From: Burkholderiales bacterium
GTDB lineage: Bacteria > Pseudomonadota > Gammaproteobacteria > Burkholderiales > SG8-39
Assembly: GCA_919902965.1 (NCBI GenBank)
Contig: CAKKSJ010000276.1
Location: forward strand, 1-33,591
Reading direction: 5' to 3'
DNA: 33,591 nt
In this document: positions 23,797 to 33,591 of the stretch, piece after piece
Numbering within the stretch: position 1 is the stretch's first letter
Layout of the letters: every line of letters starts with the position of its first letter
Translations under genes and position numbers: made by a program
The notes under the pieces: model-generated
The model's input: the letters and a program-made list of their open reading frames with translations, nothing else
Databases searched by the model: none
What the model was told of the DNA's origin: nothing

Positions 23797-25122
23797 TCAA
23801 CGCTTGCCAGCCTTGTAGGCGTGCTCGAACTTGCGCAACTCGGCGTTGCCGCGGGTCACCGCGTCGTCCAGCGCCTGTTTCGGTCCCTTCTTCCGCGCCC
23901 ACACCGCTTCCAGTTCCTCGTCGATGATGTCGCGGATCTGCGCGAAATGGCCCAGACGTATGCCCCTGGAGTCCTTGGTCGGCTGGTGCAGCAGCAGTTG
24001 CTGGACGGCGATATCGGCGCCGGGGTTGGCTTCATAGTAGCCCTGTTTCCTGGTGAGTTCGTAGGCCGCTTTGGTAGTCGGCAAATAGCCGGTTCTCTGG
24101 TGCCACTCGGCCTCGATCTCCGGCGAGGAAATGAAAGTGAAAAATTTCGCCACGCCCTTGTACTCGGCCGGCTTTTTGCCCGCCATCGCCCACAGGCTCG
24201 CGCTGCCGACGATCGTGTTTTGCGGCGCGCCCTTTACATCCTCGTAGTAGGGCAGTTGCGCCACGCCGAATTCGAACCTGGAATTGCGCTTGATGTTGGC
24301 GTAGGCGGAGGAAGAACTGGTCAGCATGGCGCAATCGCCGCCATAGAATTTCGCCTCGGCCTCGTTCCTGCGGCCGGCGTAGTCGAACAGCCTCGACTTG
24401 ACCCAGGACGAGAGCTTGGCGATGTGCCGCAGCATGATCTGGGTGTTGAACATGAGCTCGGCGTCCAGGCCGCCGTAGCCGTTCTGCTTGGTGGCGAATT
24501 CTAGGTTATGCCAGGCGCTCATGTTCTCCAGTTGCACCCAGGATTGCCAGCCGGTGGTGAAGCCGCAAGCCATGCCCGCGTCCGTGACTTTTATCGTTGC
24601 CGCCTCCACCTCGTCCCAGGTCTCGGGCGGCTTGGAAGGATCGAGCCCCGCTTTCCTGAACGCGTCCTTGTTGTAGAAGAACACCGGGGTGGAGCTGCTG
24701 AATGGCATCGACAGCATGCGTCCCTGGGTATCAGTGTAATAGCTGGCGACTGCCGGTATGTAGGCTTTGGGGTCAAACTTTTCCCCCGCCTGGGCCATCA
24801 CCTGGTACACCGGCTTGATCGCTTTTGCGCCCGCCATCATGGTGGCGGTGTCGGCCTCGGATATCTGTACCAAGTGCGGAGCCTTGCTGGTGTGAAACGC
24901 CGCCACCGCTGCGCGCATCGACTCGCCGTATGTGCCCTTGAACTCCGGTATTACCTTGTAGGCCGATTGCGCGGCGTTGAACTTGTCGGCGATGTCGTTG
25001 ACGGAATCGCCCAGGTCGCCGGTCATCGAGTGCCACCACTTGATCTCGATGGCGGCCTGGACGCTACCCGCAGCGAATGCGCAGGCCGCGGCGAGTGCGA
25101 GGCAAAGCTTCTTGGTCCTCAT
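23797..25122 (-). CDS. ugpB: sn-glycerol-3-phosphate ABC transporter substrate-binding protein UgpB (second paralogue)
   Basis: MRTKKLCLALAAACAFAAGSVQAAIEIKWWHSMTGDLGDSVNDIADKFNAAQSAYKVIPEFKGTYGESMRAAVAAFHTSKAPHLVQISEADTATMMAGAKAIKPVYQVM. Confidence 0.94.
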   Translation of the reverse strand: MRTKKLCLALAAACAFAAGSVQAAIEIKWWHSMTGDLGDSVNDIADKFNAAQSAYKVIPEFKGTYGESMRAAVAAFHTSKAPHLVQISEADTATMMAGAKAIKPVYQVMAQAGEKFDPKAYIPAVASYYTDTQGRMLSMPFSSSTPVFFYNKDAFRKAGLDPSKPPETWDEVEAATIKVTDAGMACGFTTGWQSWVQLENMSAWHNLEFATKQNGYGGLDAELMFNTQIMLRHIAKLSSWVKSRLFDYAGRRNEAEAKFYGGDCAMLTSSSSAYANIKRNSRFEFGVAQLPYYEDVKGAPQNTIVGSASLWAMAGKKPAEYKGVAKFFTFISSPEIEAEWHQRTGYLPTTKAAYELTRKQGYYEANPGADIAVQQLLLHQPTKDSRGIRLGHFAQIRDIIDEELEAVWARKKGPKQALDDAVTRGNAELRKFEHAYKAGKR

Positions 25123-25314
25123 ACTACTTCCCTTGCGAAACGAGGAGTGAGGGATGCAAGGAAACACTTATCGCCGATGCCCATAGTCCTTGCGATGTTA
25201 CAGCAATCCCAGCCTTGCCATGGGTTTTCCATCCGCGCCGGGATGGCGCACCATGGGCCGGTGACAGCCTATGCTAACATCGGTGCAAGCATTGCATTCG
25301 CATTACACGACACT

Positions 25315-26289
25315 ATGCCGCCTAGCCGCTTCGATCTGCTGCGCCTGCTCTCGGACGCGCGCCTGCGTTCCGGCGCCGCCCTGGCGCGCGAACTGGGCAC
25401 CACGCCTGCCGCCATTCAACGCGGGCTGCGCGAACTGCAGGATCTTGGTCTCGAGATGCACCAGCGGGCCGGCCGCGGCTACCGCCTGGCCGAAGCCTAC
25501 GACTGCCTGGACGCCGCCGCAGTGCGCGCGCAGCTCGGCGCGCGGGCGCAGCATTTCCACCTGGAACTGCTCGATACCTGTAGCTCCACCAATACGCTGT
25601 TGCTCGAGCGTGCGCGCAGCGGCGCACCCTCCGGCAGCGTACTGGCCTGCGAACTGCAGAGCGCCGGCCGCGGCCGGCGCGGCAATGACTGGCAATCCGG
25701 TCTGGGCGGCAGTCTCACTTTTTCCCTGCTGTGGCGCTACGCGCAGGGTGCCGCCGGCCTCTCCGGCCTGTCGCTCGCAGCCGGCGTGGCGTGCGCGCGC
25801 GCGCTTGCGTCCCTGGGGATCGCCGGCGTGCAGCTCAAGTGGCCGAACGACCTGCTGCACGCCGGGCGCAAACTGGGCGGGATACTGATCGAGGTGCAGG
25901 GCGGTACGGCGGGCCCCTGCGCGGCGGTGATCGGCATAGGGCTCAACCTGCGCCTGCGCGCGGGCCTGCGCACTGCCATCGCGCAAGCGGTGACCGACCT
26001 TGCCTCGATCGGCGAACAGCTGCCGCAGCGCAACCGCCTGCTTGGCGCCGCGCTGATCGAACTGGAGCAGGTGCTCACGCAATTCGCACGGTACGGGTTT
26101 GCGCCGCTGCGCGAGGAGTGGATGGCGCGCCATGCGCATCAGGGCAGGCCGGTCACGCTTTCCTCGGGCGCGGGCAGGACGATAGCGGGCGTGGCCGCGG
26201 GCGTGGCCGAGGACGGGGCCTTGTTGCTGGATACGGCGTGCGGCCTGGAACGTTTCGTCAACGGCGACGTGTCGCTGCGCGCCGCCTGA
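25315..26289 (+). CDS. birA: biotin--[acetyl-CoA-carboxylase] ligase BirA
   Basis: N-terminal wHTH; STNTLLLERA, ELQSAGRGRRGNDWQSGLGGSLTFSLLW, VQLKWPNDLLHAGRKLGGILIEVQG. Confidence 0.95.
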   Translation: MPPSRFDLLRLLSDARLRSGAALARELGTTPAAIQRGLRELQDLGLEMHQRAGRGYRLAEAYDCLDAAAVRAQLGARAQHFHLELLDTCSSTNTLLLERARSGAPSGSVLACELQSAGRGRRGNDWQSGLGGSLTFSLLWRYAQGAAGLSGLSLAAGVACARALASLGIAGVQLKWPNDLLHAGRKLGGILIEVQGGTAGPCAAVIGIGLNLRLRAGLRTAIAQAVTDLASIGEQLPQRNRLLGAALIELEQVLTQFARYGFAPLREEWMARHAHQGRPVTLSSGAGRTIAGVAAGVAEDGALLLDTACGLERFVNGDVSLRAA

Positions 26290-26399
26290 AACGGGCGCTC
26301 CTTGCGGGCAGGGCGCGCTTGTCGCGCCGCGCCGATTCACGCTAATCTTGTGCATCGCCGGCGCCAGTCTGCGCGGTTCGAGACCAGCATGGAGTACGC

Positions 26400-27905
26400 A
26401 TGAGCAAGCGCTTTGTCATCGCGATGATCAAGCACGAGACGAATACCTTCTCGCCGATCGCGACGCCCTTGTCGGCCTTCGGCCACGGCAACGGGCCGGG
26501 CTACGGCGCGGATGCCGAGGCGGCATTTGCCGGCTCCAACACGCCATTCGCTGCATTTCTGGACATCGCGCGGCGCGAGGGCGCCGAAGCGGTCACGCCG
26601 ATTGCGGCCGAATCCTGGCCCTCGAACATGGCGACGCGCGCCACATTTGAAGCGCTGCTGCAGCCGCTGGAGGAGGCGGTGCGCGCGGGCTGCGACGCGT
26701 GTTTTCTCGATTTGCACGGCGCCATGGTGGTCGAAGGCCATGAGGACGCCGAAGGCGAGATCCTCAAACGCCTGCGCCGCATCCGCGCCGACTTGCCGAT
26801 CGCGGTCACATTCGACTACCACACCAACCTGTCCCCGGATATCGTCGCCAACGCCAGCGTCATCACCGGCTACAAGACCTACCCGCACATCGATATGTAC
26901 GAGGCGGGGATGCGCGCGGGCGACATTCTGGCCAGATCGCTGCGCGGGGAGGCGCGCGTGGCGATGGCCTGGGGCTGGCTGCCGCTGCTGTCTTCGGTCA
27001 TGCGCCACGCGCCCGAGGACGGTCCCTCGGGCGAGATTCTCGATTATGCGCGCGCCATGGAAAAATCAGGCCGCGTGCTCGCTGCCACCCTGCTGCCCGG
27101 CTTCCCGCATGCCGATACGCCTTACACCGGTGTATCCGCCGTGGTCGTGGCCGACGCACTTGCGCACGCGGGGGCCCAGGCCGCGGCGCAGCAGGTGTGC
27201 GAGCGCATGCTCGCCATCGCCTGGGAACGGCGCACCGAATACGTGTTCCATGCCGAGCCGCTGGCGCGATCAGTGGCACGGGCACGCGCCTTGGGCACGA
27301 GCCGCCACGCGGGTCCGATCCTGCTGATCGATCACTGCGACAACTGCGGTTCGGGGGGCAGTCAGGATGTGATGCTGGTGGTGGAGGAGATTCTGCGGCA
27401 GAACCTGGACGATATCGCCATCGGCCCGATCCGCGACCCGCAGGCGGTGGCGCAGATGGTCGCGGCGGGCATAGGCAGCAATGTCACGCTCCTGCTCGGC
27501 GGCAAGACCGACATGCCGGCTATCGGCCTTGCAGGCAGGCCGCTAGAACTCACCGGGCGCGTGCGCAACATCACCGACGGCGAGATTGTGTTCACCGGGC
27601 CGATGTACACCGGGGTGAAAAGCCACCTCGGTCGCACCGCCGTGCTCGACAGCGGGCGTGCGCAGATCGTCGTCACCGAGCGCCATCATGAGCCTTTCGA
27701 CCTGGTGATTTTCCGCCATTGCGGCATCGAGCCGACGAAAAAGAAATTCATCATGCTGAAATCGCGCATCCATTATCGCGCCGGATTCAAGCCGATCGCC
27801 GCGCATATCGTCGAATGCGCCGGCGCCGGCGTTACCAATGCCGACCTGTCGGTTTACAACTACCGCAAGCTGGCGCGGCCGATTTTTCCCCTGGATGCTA
27901 TTTAA
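26400..27905 (+). CDS. M81 family metallopeptidase (MlrC-like)
   Basis: KHETNTFSPIATPLSAF, FLDLHGAMVVEGHEDAEGE, VTFDYHTNLSP, LLIDHCDNCGSGGSQDVM, YRAGFKPIAAHIVECAGAGVTNADLSVYNYRKLARPIFPLD. Confidence 0.94.
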   Translation: MSKRFVIAMIKHETNTFSPIATPLSAFGHGNGPGYGADAEAAFAGSNTPFAAFLDIARREGAEAVTPIAAESWPSNMATRATFEALLQPLEEAVRAGCDACFLDLHGAMVVEGHEDAEGEILKRLRRIRADLPIAVTFDYHTNLSPDIVANASVITGYKTYPHIDMYEAGMRAGDILARSLRGEARVAMAWGWLPLLSSVMRHAPEDGPSGEILDYARAMEKSGRVLAATLLPGFPHADTPYTGVSAVVVADALAHAGAQAAAQQVCERMLAIAWERRTEYVFHAEPLARSVARARALGTSRHAGPILLIDHCDNCGSGGSQDVMLVVEEILRQNLDDIAIGPIRDPQAVAQMVAAGIGSNVTLLLGGKTDMPAIGLAGRPLELTGRVRNITDGEIVFTGPMYTGVKSHLGRTAVLDSGRAQIVVTERHHEPFDLVIFRHCGIEPTKKKFIMLKSRIHYRAGFKPIAAHIVECAGAGVTNADLSVYNYRKLARPIFPLDAI

Positions 27906-27950
27906 GCCCGATTCGCCGTAGAATTAGCGACTCTCCAGTTTCCATTCAGA

Positions 27951-28757
27951 ATGAGCGAAGCCTACAATCTGCTGGTCGACATCGGCAACACCTTCGTCAA
28001 ATGGGGGCGCTATAAGGCGCACTCGAACGCGGCCGCGCATGCGAGCTGCCTCGAATCGGGCCATGCGCTGCTGGAGGAAATCACGGCGCTGGCGCTGCAG
28101 TTGCGCAAGCACCCGGCGCCGGCGCAGATCGTGATTTCGAATGTCGCCGGCACGCGCGTGCGCGCGGCCATGCTGCGCCTGCTCGAGATCTGGCCCGACG
28201 CGCCGCCAGCCTGCTGGGTGATCCCGACAGAGGCGCAATGCGGAGTGAAAAACGGCTACCGCAACCCGGCGCAGCTGGGCAGCGACCGCTGGGCCGCGCT
28301 GATCGGCGCGCGTGCGCTGCATGGGCCGCGCCCGGTGCTGGTGGTGTGCTGCGGCACCGCCACCACCGTCGATCTGCTCACTGCAAGCGGCCAATTCGCC
28401 GGCGGTTGCATCCTGCCGGGCGTCGGCACCATGCTGCGTTCGCTGCACGAGAAAACCGCCGCGCTGCCCGACGCCGATGGGGTGTACACCGAATATCCGG
28501 TGCAGACCGTCGATGCCATCGTCAGCGGCTGTCAGCACGCGCAGGCCGGGGCGGTGGAACGCATTTACGATCTTTATCGGCGCGATCATCCGGATTTGCT
28601 GTGCCTGGTCTCCGGGGGGGCGGCCAAGGCGCTGACCCCGCATCTTTCCATTGTGTTTCGTTACCACGACAATCTGGTGCTCGAGGGACTGCATTGCATC
28701 AGCCGGGCGCCCGCGCAAACCGCGCTGCACGAGCTGCCTGGCGTGAAAAGGGCCTGA
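27951..28757 (+). CDS. coaX: type III pantothenate kinase
   Basis: LLVDIGNTFVKWGRY, NGYRNPAQLGSDRWAALIGARAL, CCGTATTVDLLTASGQFAGGCILPGVGTMLRSL. Confidence 0.94.
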   Translation: MSEAYNLLVDIGNTFVKWGRYKAHSNAAAHASCLESGHALLEEITALALQLRKHPAPAQIVISNVAGTRVRAAMLRLLEIWPDAPPACWVIPTEAQCGVKNGYRNPAQLGSDRWAALIGARALHGPRPVLVVCCGTATTVDLLTASGQFAGGCILPGVGTMLRSLHEKTAALPDADGVYTEYPVQTVDAIVSGCQHAQAGAVERIYDLYRRDHPDLLCLVSGGAAKALTPHLSIVFRYHDNLVLEGLHCISRAPAQTALHELPGVKRA

Positions 28758-28760
28758 GCG

Positions 28761-29486
28761 ATGCGCCTCCTGTTTTACATATTGATGCTGGCGAACGCGA
28801 CGTTCTTCGCCTACGGCTGGTTCGGGCCGGGCGCTCAGGCAGGCGGTGACGCCCAAATCATCAGCCAGCAACTCAATCCGGAAAAAATCCGTCTGCTCCG
28901 GCCTGAGCAGGTCGGCACGCTTACGCGCGATCCCGCGGCTGCGAAGCCCGAAGCGGTCAAGCCCGAAGCGGTCAAGCCCGAAGCGGCCAAGCCCGAAGCG
29001 GTGAAGTCCGTTTCGGCATGCCTGGAATGGGGTGCTTTCGGCAACAGCGACTTGGCGCGCGTGGAGCAGGCGCTGGCGCCGCTCGCGCTGGGTGCGAAAC
29101 TGAGCCAGCGCAGGCAGGAGGACATTGCGGGTTTTTGGGTCTATATCGGGCCGCTCGCCAGCCGCCAGTTCGCCGTGCAAAAGGCTGGCGAATTGAAGCG
29201 CCTGGGCGTGGACGACTATTTCATCGTGACGGACGACCCGAAGTGGCGCAACTCGGTTTCCCTGGGCGTGTTCACGACCGAAGACGCGGCGAAGTCCCGC
29301 CTCGCAGCCTTGCGCGCCAAGGGTGTGAGGAGCGCCACCATCGGCGCACGCGAGACGCAACAGGGCCGCACATATTTTCAGGTGCGCGACGCCAATCCGG
29401 GCCTGGTGGCAAAGCTGAACGAATTCAAACAGGGCTACGCGGGCACCGAGCTGCGCGAGTGCGCGGCCGATGAGAAGAAAGGATAG
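28761..29486 (+). CDS. SPOR domain-containing membrane protein
   Basis: N-terminal TM; C-terminal SPOR-like FWVYIGPLASRQFAVQKAGELKRLGVDDYFIV...NSVSLGVFTTEDAAKSRLAALRAKGVRSATIG. Confidence 0.85.
   Translation: MRLLFYILMLANATFFAYGWFGPGAQAGGDAQIISQQLNPEKIRLLRPEQVGTLTRDPAAAKPEAVKPEAVKPEAAKPEAVKSVSACLEWGAFGNSDLARVEQALAPLALGAKLSQRRQEDIAGFWVYIGPLASRQFAVQKAGELKRLGVDDYFIVTDDPKWRNSVSLGVFTTEDAAKSRLAALRAKGVRSATIGARETQQGRTYFQVRDANPGLVAKLNEFKQGYAGTELRECAADEKKG
28944..29003 (+). repeat. 4 x 15-bp tandem repeat encoding KPEAV/KPEAA
   Basis: aagcccgaagcggtc x2, aagcccgaagcggcc, aagcccgaagcggtg. Confidence 0.9.
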
Positions 29487-29494
29487 GCGGCAGG

Positions 29495-30109
29495 ATGTAT
29501 ACGCCCAGGCATAACCAGCTTGAAGACCGCGCTGCGCTGCTCGCTTATATGCGCGCCTATTCCTTCGCCACGCTGACGAGCGCCGGCCCGGCGGGACTGA
29601 CCGCCACGCATCTGCCGTTCGTGATCGAGGCGGCGGGCGGCGAGATCAGGCTGCTCGCGCATATGGCGAAAGCCAATACCCAGTGGCGCGATTTCGAAGC
29701 AGCGCAGGATGCCATGGTGGTATTCATGCAGCCGCACGCCTACGTCTCGCCGCGGCTCTACGACAGCCGGCAGAACGTGCCCACCTGGAACTATGTCGCA
29801 GTGCACGCCTATGGCCGGCCGGTGCTGATCGAGGATCGCGAGGCCAAGCTCGAGCTGCAGAAGCAGCTGATCCGCCAGCACGATGCAGGCTACCTCGAGC
29901 AGATGGCCGGGCTGCCCGAGAGCTACATGAACGCCAAGCTCGCCGCCATCGTTTCCTTCTCCATGCTCGCGACCCGGATCGATGCGCGCTACAAGCTGTC
30001 GCAGGACAAGAATCCTGCCGAGCGCGAGCGCATCGCGCGCGATCTGGAGGCCGGAGGCGACAGCCTAGCTGCCGAAACCGCGCGGCTGATGCGCGAACAC
30101 AATCGCTAA
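29495..30109 (+). CDS. PaiB-family FMN-binding transcriptional regulator
   Basis: MYTPRHNQLEDRAALLAYMRAYSFATLTSAGPAGLTATHLPFVI...HMAKANTQWRDF...YVSPRLYDSRQNVPTWNYVAVHAYGRP. Confidence 0.92.
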   Translation: MYTPRHNQLEDRAALLAYMRAYSFATLTSAGPAGLTATHLPFVIEAAGGEIRLLAHMAKANTQWRDFEAAQDAMVVFMQPHAYVSPRLYDSRQNVPTWNYVAVHAYGRPVLIEDREAKLELQKQLIRQHDAGYLEQMAGLPESYMNAKLAAIVSFSMLATRIDARYKLSQDKNPAERERIARDLEAGGDSLAAETARLMREHNR

Positions 30110-30600
30110 ACTGGCTTGCCCGCGCGTATTCTTTGCAGGGTCGCGCTGGTCGAGCGCTCGAACTCGAACGGGATCGAATGCACCGACCCGCCCCAGGCGC
30201 CCACTTCCTTTGCGCCGACGATGGCCTCGGCTTTCCAGTCACCGCCTTTGACCAGCACGTCCGGGCGGCACGCAAGGATCAGCGCCAGCGGCGTGTCCGC
30301 ATCGAACCAGGTAACCATGTCCACCGCCTGCAAGGCCGCGAGCACCGCCGCGCGGTCCTCGAGGCGGTTGATCGGACGGTCCGCGCCTTTGCCCAGGCGC
30401 CGGGCGGAGGCGTCGCTGTTGGCTGCAACCACGAGGCTCGCGCCCAGGGCGCGCGCCTGCGCAAGGTAGCTCACATGGCCGCGATGCAGGATGTCAAAAA
30501 CGCCGTTGGTGAATACCAGCGGGCGCGCGAGGCTTGCAATGCGGCCGGCAAGTTCTGCCGGATCGCACAGCTTCGCTTCGAATTCGGGCCGCTTGGGCAT
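30106..30600 (-). CDS. rfaE2: D-glycero-beta-D-manno-heptose 1-phosphate adenylyltransferase
   Basis: LVFTNGVFDILHRGHVSYLAQARALGASLVVAANSDASARRLGKG; VLVKGGDWKAEAIVGAKEV. Confidence 0.93.
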   Translation of the reverse strand: MPKRPEFEAKLCDPAELAGRIASLARPLVFTNGVFDILHRGHVSYLAQARALGASLVVAANSDASARRLGKGADRPINRLEDRAAVLAALQAVDMVTWFDADTPLALILACRPDVLVKGGDWKAEAIVGAKEVGAWGGSVHSIPFEFERSTSATLQRIRAGKPV

Positions 30601-30657
30601 GCAGGTGACAGGCGGCAGGCTAGGCGCTGAACCCGCTTTCCTGCCAGGCCGCAAGCA

Positions 30658-31883
<1,226 letters not shown>

Positions 31884-31893
31884 TCATTCTACA

Positions 31894-32283
31894 TCACTCG
31901 ACATACACCTCGAACTCTATGCGTTTGCGCGGATTGCGGTGCGGCTGCAGGCGGCTTACACGGGCGGCCAGGAACTCGCCGCGGTCCATGGCCCAGGCGA
32001 GCGCGGCGTTGTGCGCGCGCGGCACGTAGCCGAGCTTGTGACCCTGCCAGTCCACGCGCACCGCCCGCGTGTCGTAGGCGTTGTCCGGCTCGCGCGCGAG
32101 TTCGAGCGCGTCGCCGATGCGCATGCCGCGCCATAGCGCGGGCGCCTGGTGGTGCTTGAATCCGGCTAGCGGCGAACTTTGCACCAGCAGCCGCACCTGC
32201 TGGGCTGGCGCCGGCCGCGAGGGCAGAACCAGCCCGGCCAGAAGCGCGAGCACGATAACTGCAAGTTTATTCACCGAAGGCAT
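31894..32283 (-). CDS. HIRAN domain protein with N-terminal signal peptide
   Basis: Signal LAVIVLALLAGLVLPSRPAPAQQ then LLVQSSPLAGFKHHQAPALWRGMRIGDALELAREPDNAYDTRAVRVDWQGHKLGYVPRAHNAALAWAMDRGE. Confidence 0.85.
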   Translation of the reverse strand: MPSVNKLAVIVLALLAGLVLPSRPAPAQQVRLLVQSSPLAGFKHHQAPALWRGMRIGDALELAREPDNAYDTRAVRVDWQGHKLGYVPRAHNAALAWAMDRGEFLAARVSRLQPHRNPRKRIEFEVYVE

Positions 32284-32614
32284 CCTTGATCCATTCAATC
32301 CGGTTCGCGGCCAGCGCATCGAGCAAAATGACATCGAAGCGGCAAGCGCGTTCCGGCTTGCCTGCAAGGTAATGACGCGCGGCCATCAGTATGCGTTGAC
32401 GCTTGGCTGCGTTTATGCTCGCTGCCGCGCCGCCGTAGGCGGGATCGCGCCGCAGCCGTACTTCGACGAACACCAGTACCTGCCCGTCGCTCAGCATCAG
32501 GTCGATTTCGCCCAGGCGGCAGCGGTAGTTGCGCTTGATCAGGCGCAGGCCGCGTGCCTGCAGATAGTCCGCCGCCAACGCTTCGGCGCGCTTTCCGTCC
32601 GCCTGGCGCCTCAT
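32267..32614 (-). CDS. yraN: YraN family protein (UPF0102)
   Basis: GKRAEALAADYLQARGLRLIKRNYRCRLGEIDLMLSDGQVLVFVEVRLRRDPAYGGAAASINAAKRQRI. Confidence 0.93.
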   Translation of the reverse strand: MRRQADGKRAEALAADYLQARGLRLIKRNYRCRLGEIDLMLSDGQVLVFVEVRLRRDPAYGGAAASINAAKRQRILMAARHYLAGKPERACRFDVILLDALAANRIEWIKDAFGE

Positions 32615-32688
32615 GCTCCGGCCGCCGTTCCGGACCCGGCATCGTCCGCGCTTGCTTCATTACCCGCTGCAACGCACAATCCCATGCC

Positions 32689-33591
32689 ATGGAACAGCGG
32701 GGCAAATCGCGCGGCGCGCAGCGGCAGGACCATGGGGTGCAATCCTCAGGGGGTGCCGGAAAATTATATGTCGTCGCCACGCCAATTGGAAATCTGGGCG
32801 ATATCAGCGCGCGCGCCCTAGCCGTGCTCGCGCAGGCAGACCTGATCGCTGCCGAAGACACGCGCACTACGGGGAATCTGCTCGCCCACCATGGCATTTC
32901 GGCAAAGCTGATCGCCTTGCACGAACATAACGAAGCGCAGCGCGCGGCCGAGCTGGTGGCACGCATCGTTGCAGGCAAAAGCATCGCGCTGGTGAGCGAT
33001 GCCGGCACCCCCGGCATCTCGGATCCGGGAGCGCTGCTGGTCGCGCAGGCGAGGCAGGCGGGGGTCGTGGTCTGCCCGATACCCGGCGCCAATGCGGCGA
33101 TTGCGGCGCTGTCGGCTTCCGGGCTGGTGTCAGCGCGTTTTCTTTTCTACGGTTTCCTGCCGGCGAAAGCCGCGGCGCGGCTGGCGGCGCTGGAGGCGCT
33201 GCGCGAGCACGCTTGCGCTCTCGTATTTTATGAGGCGCCGCACCGTGTGATGGAGTGCGTCGCTGCGCTCGCCGGGGTATTGGGCGGGGAGCGCGACATC
33301 GTAATTGCGCGCGAACTGACCAAATTGTTCGAGACCATCCACTGCTGCCGACTGGATGAGGCGGGTGCCTGGCTCGCAGAAGACGCCAACCGGCAACGGG
33401 GAGAGTTCGTCTTGATAGTCTCAGGCGCCCAGGCAGCGGCGCCTGAAGGCTTGTCGGCCGAGTCCGAACGGATTCTGCGCCTGCTGCTGGCGGAGTTGCC
33501 GCTGAAGCAGGCGGCGGCGCTAGCCGCCGCGATTACCGGCGCGCGCAAGAATGAGCTGTATGCGCGCGCGCTCGCGCTGCGGGAGGACTAG
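32689..33591 (+). CDS. rsmI: 16S rRNA (cytidine(1402)-2'-O)-methyltransferase
   Basis: LYVVATPIGNLGDISARALAVLAQADLIAAEDTRTTGNLLAHHGISAKLIALHEHNE; LVSDAGTPGISDPGALLV; divergent from yraN as usual. Confidence 0.96.
   Translation: MEQRGKSRGAQRQDHGVQSSGGAGKLYVVATPIGNLGDISARALAVLAQADLIAAEDTRTTGNLLAHHGISAKLIALHEHNEAQRAAELVARIVAGKSIALVSDAGTPGISDPGALLVAQARQAGVVVCPIPGANAAIAALSASGLVSARFLFYGFLPAKAAARLAALEALREHACALVFYEAPHRVMECVAALAGVLGGERDIVIARELTKLFETIHCCRLDEAGAWLAEDANRQRGEFVLIVSGAQAAAPEGLSAESERILRLLLAELPLKQAAALAAAITGARKNELYARALALRED

Noticed and set aside
24508-25314. N-terminal 269 residues of the 593-aa ORF containing birA
   Set aside because: Upstream extension is antisense to ugpB; BirA homology begins at ATG 25315.
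25303-26355. 350-aa minus-strand ORF
   Set aside because: Antisense to birA; Gln/Arg/Ala-rich shadow.
27924-29360. 478-aa minus-strand ORF
   Set aside because: Antisense to coaX and the SPOR gene, both well supported; low-complexity His/Arg-rich translation.

Overview
GC-rich proteobacterial (probably betaproteobacterial) chromosomal segment. Main content: (i) a sox thiosulfate-oxidation cluster on the minus strand (DsrE-fold lipoprotein, soxY, soxZ, soxA, soxX, soxB, MBL hydrolase; no soxCD in the window); (ii) two ugpB paralogues, one cut by the left edge and one in a decayed ugp locus that keeps ugpQ and only a 3' scrap of ugpC; (iii) a MASE1 histidine kinase/FixJ-type regulator pair divergent from a putative Na+/H+ antiporter; (iv) housekeeping genes (phosphomannomutase, birA, coaX, SPOR protein, rfaE2, BON protein, gmhA/diaA, yraN, rsmI). 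The most interesting region is about 17.45-22.18 kb. Six same-orientation accessory genes (methyltransferase, mandelate-racemase-like enzyme, SRPBCC protein, GNAT, C39-like protein, Asp/Glu racemase) are separated by short imperfect palindromes that look like integron attC sites. The 5' hexanucleotide of each of the first five units is exactly complementary to the R''-like box at that unit's own 3' end. No integrase is visible, so this reads as a CALIN-like gene-cassette array with degenerate or variant attC sites. It also contains truncated gene scraps (GFA-family 3' fragment, GNAT 5' fragment). Other observations: a frameshifted YheT-like hydrolase, a relic of the MFS gene 5' end, and a possible non-canonical start codon. 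All calls come from reading the sequence and supplied ORFs; no database search was run.
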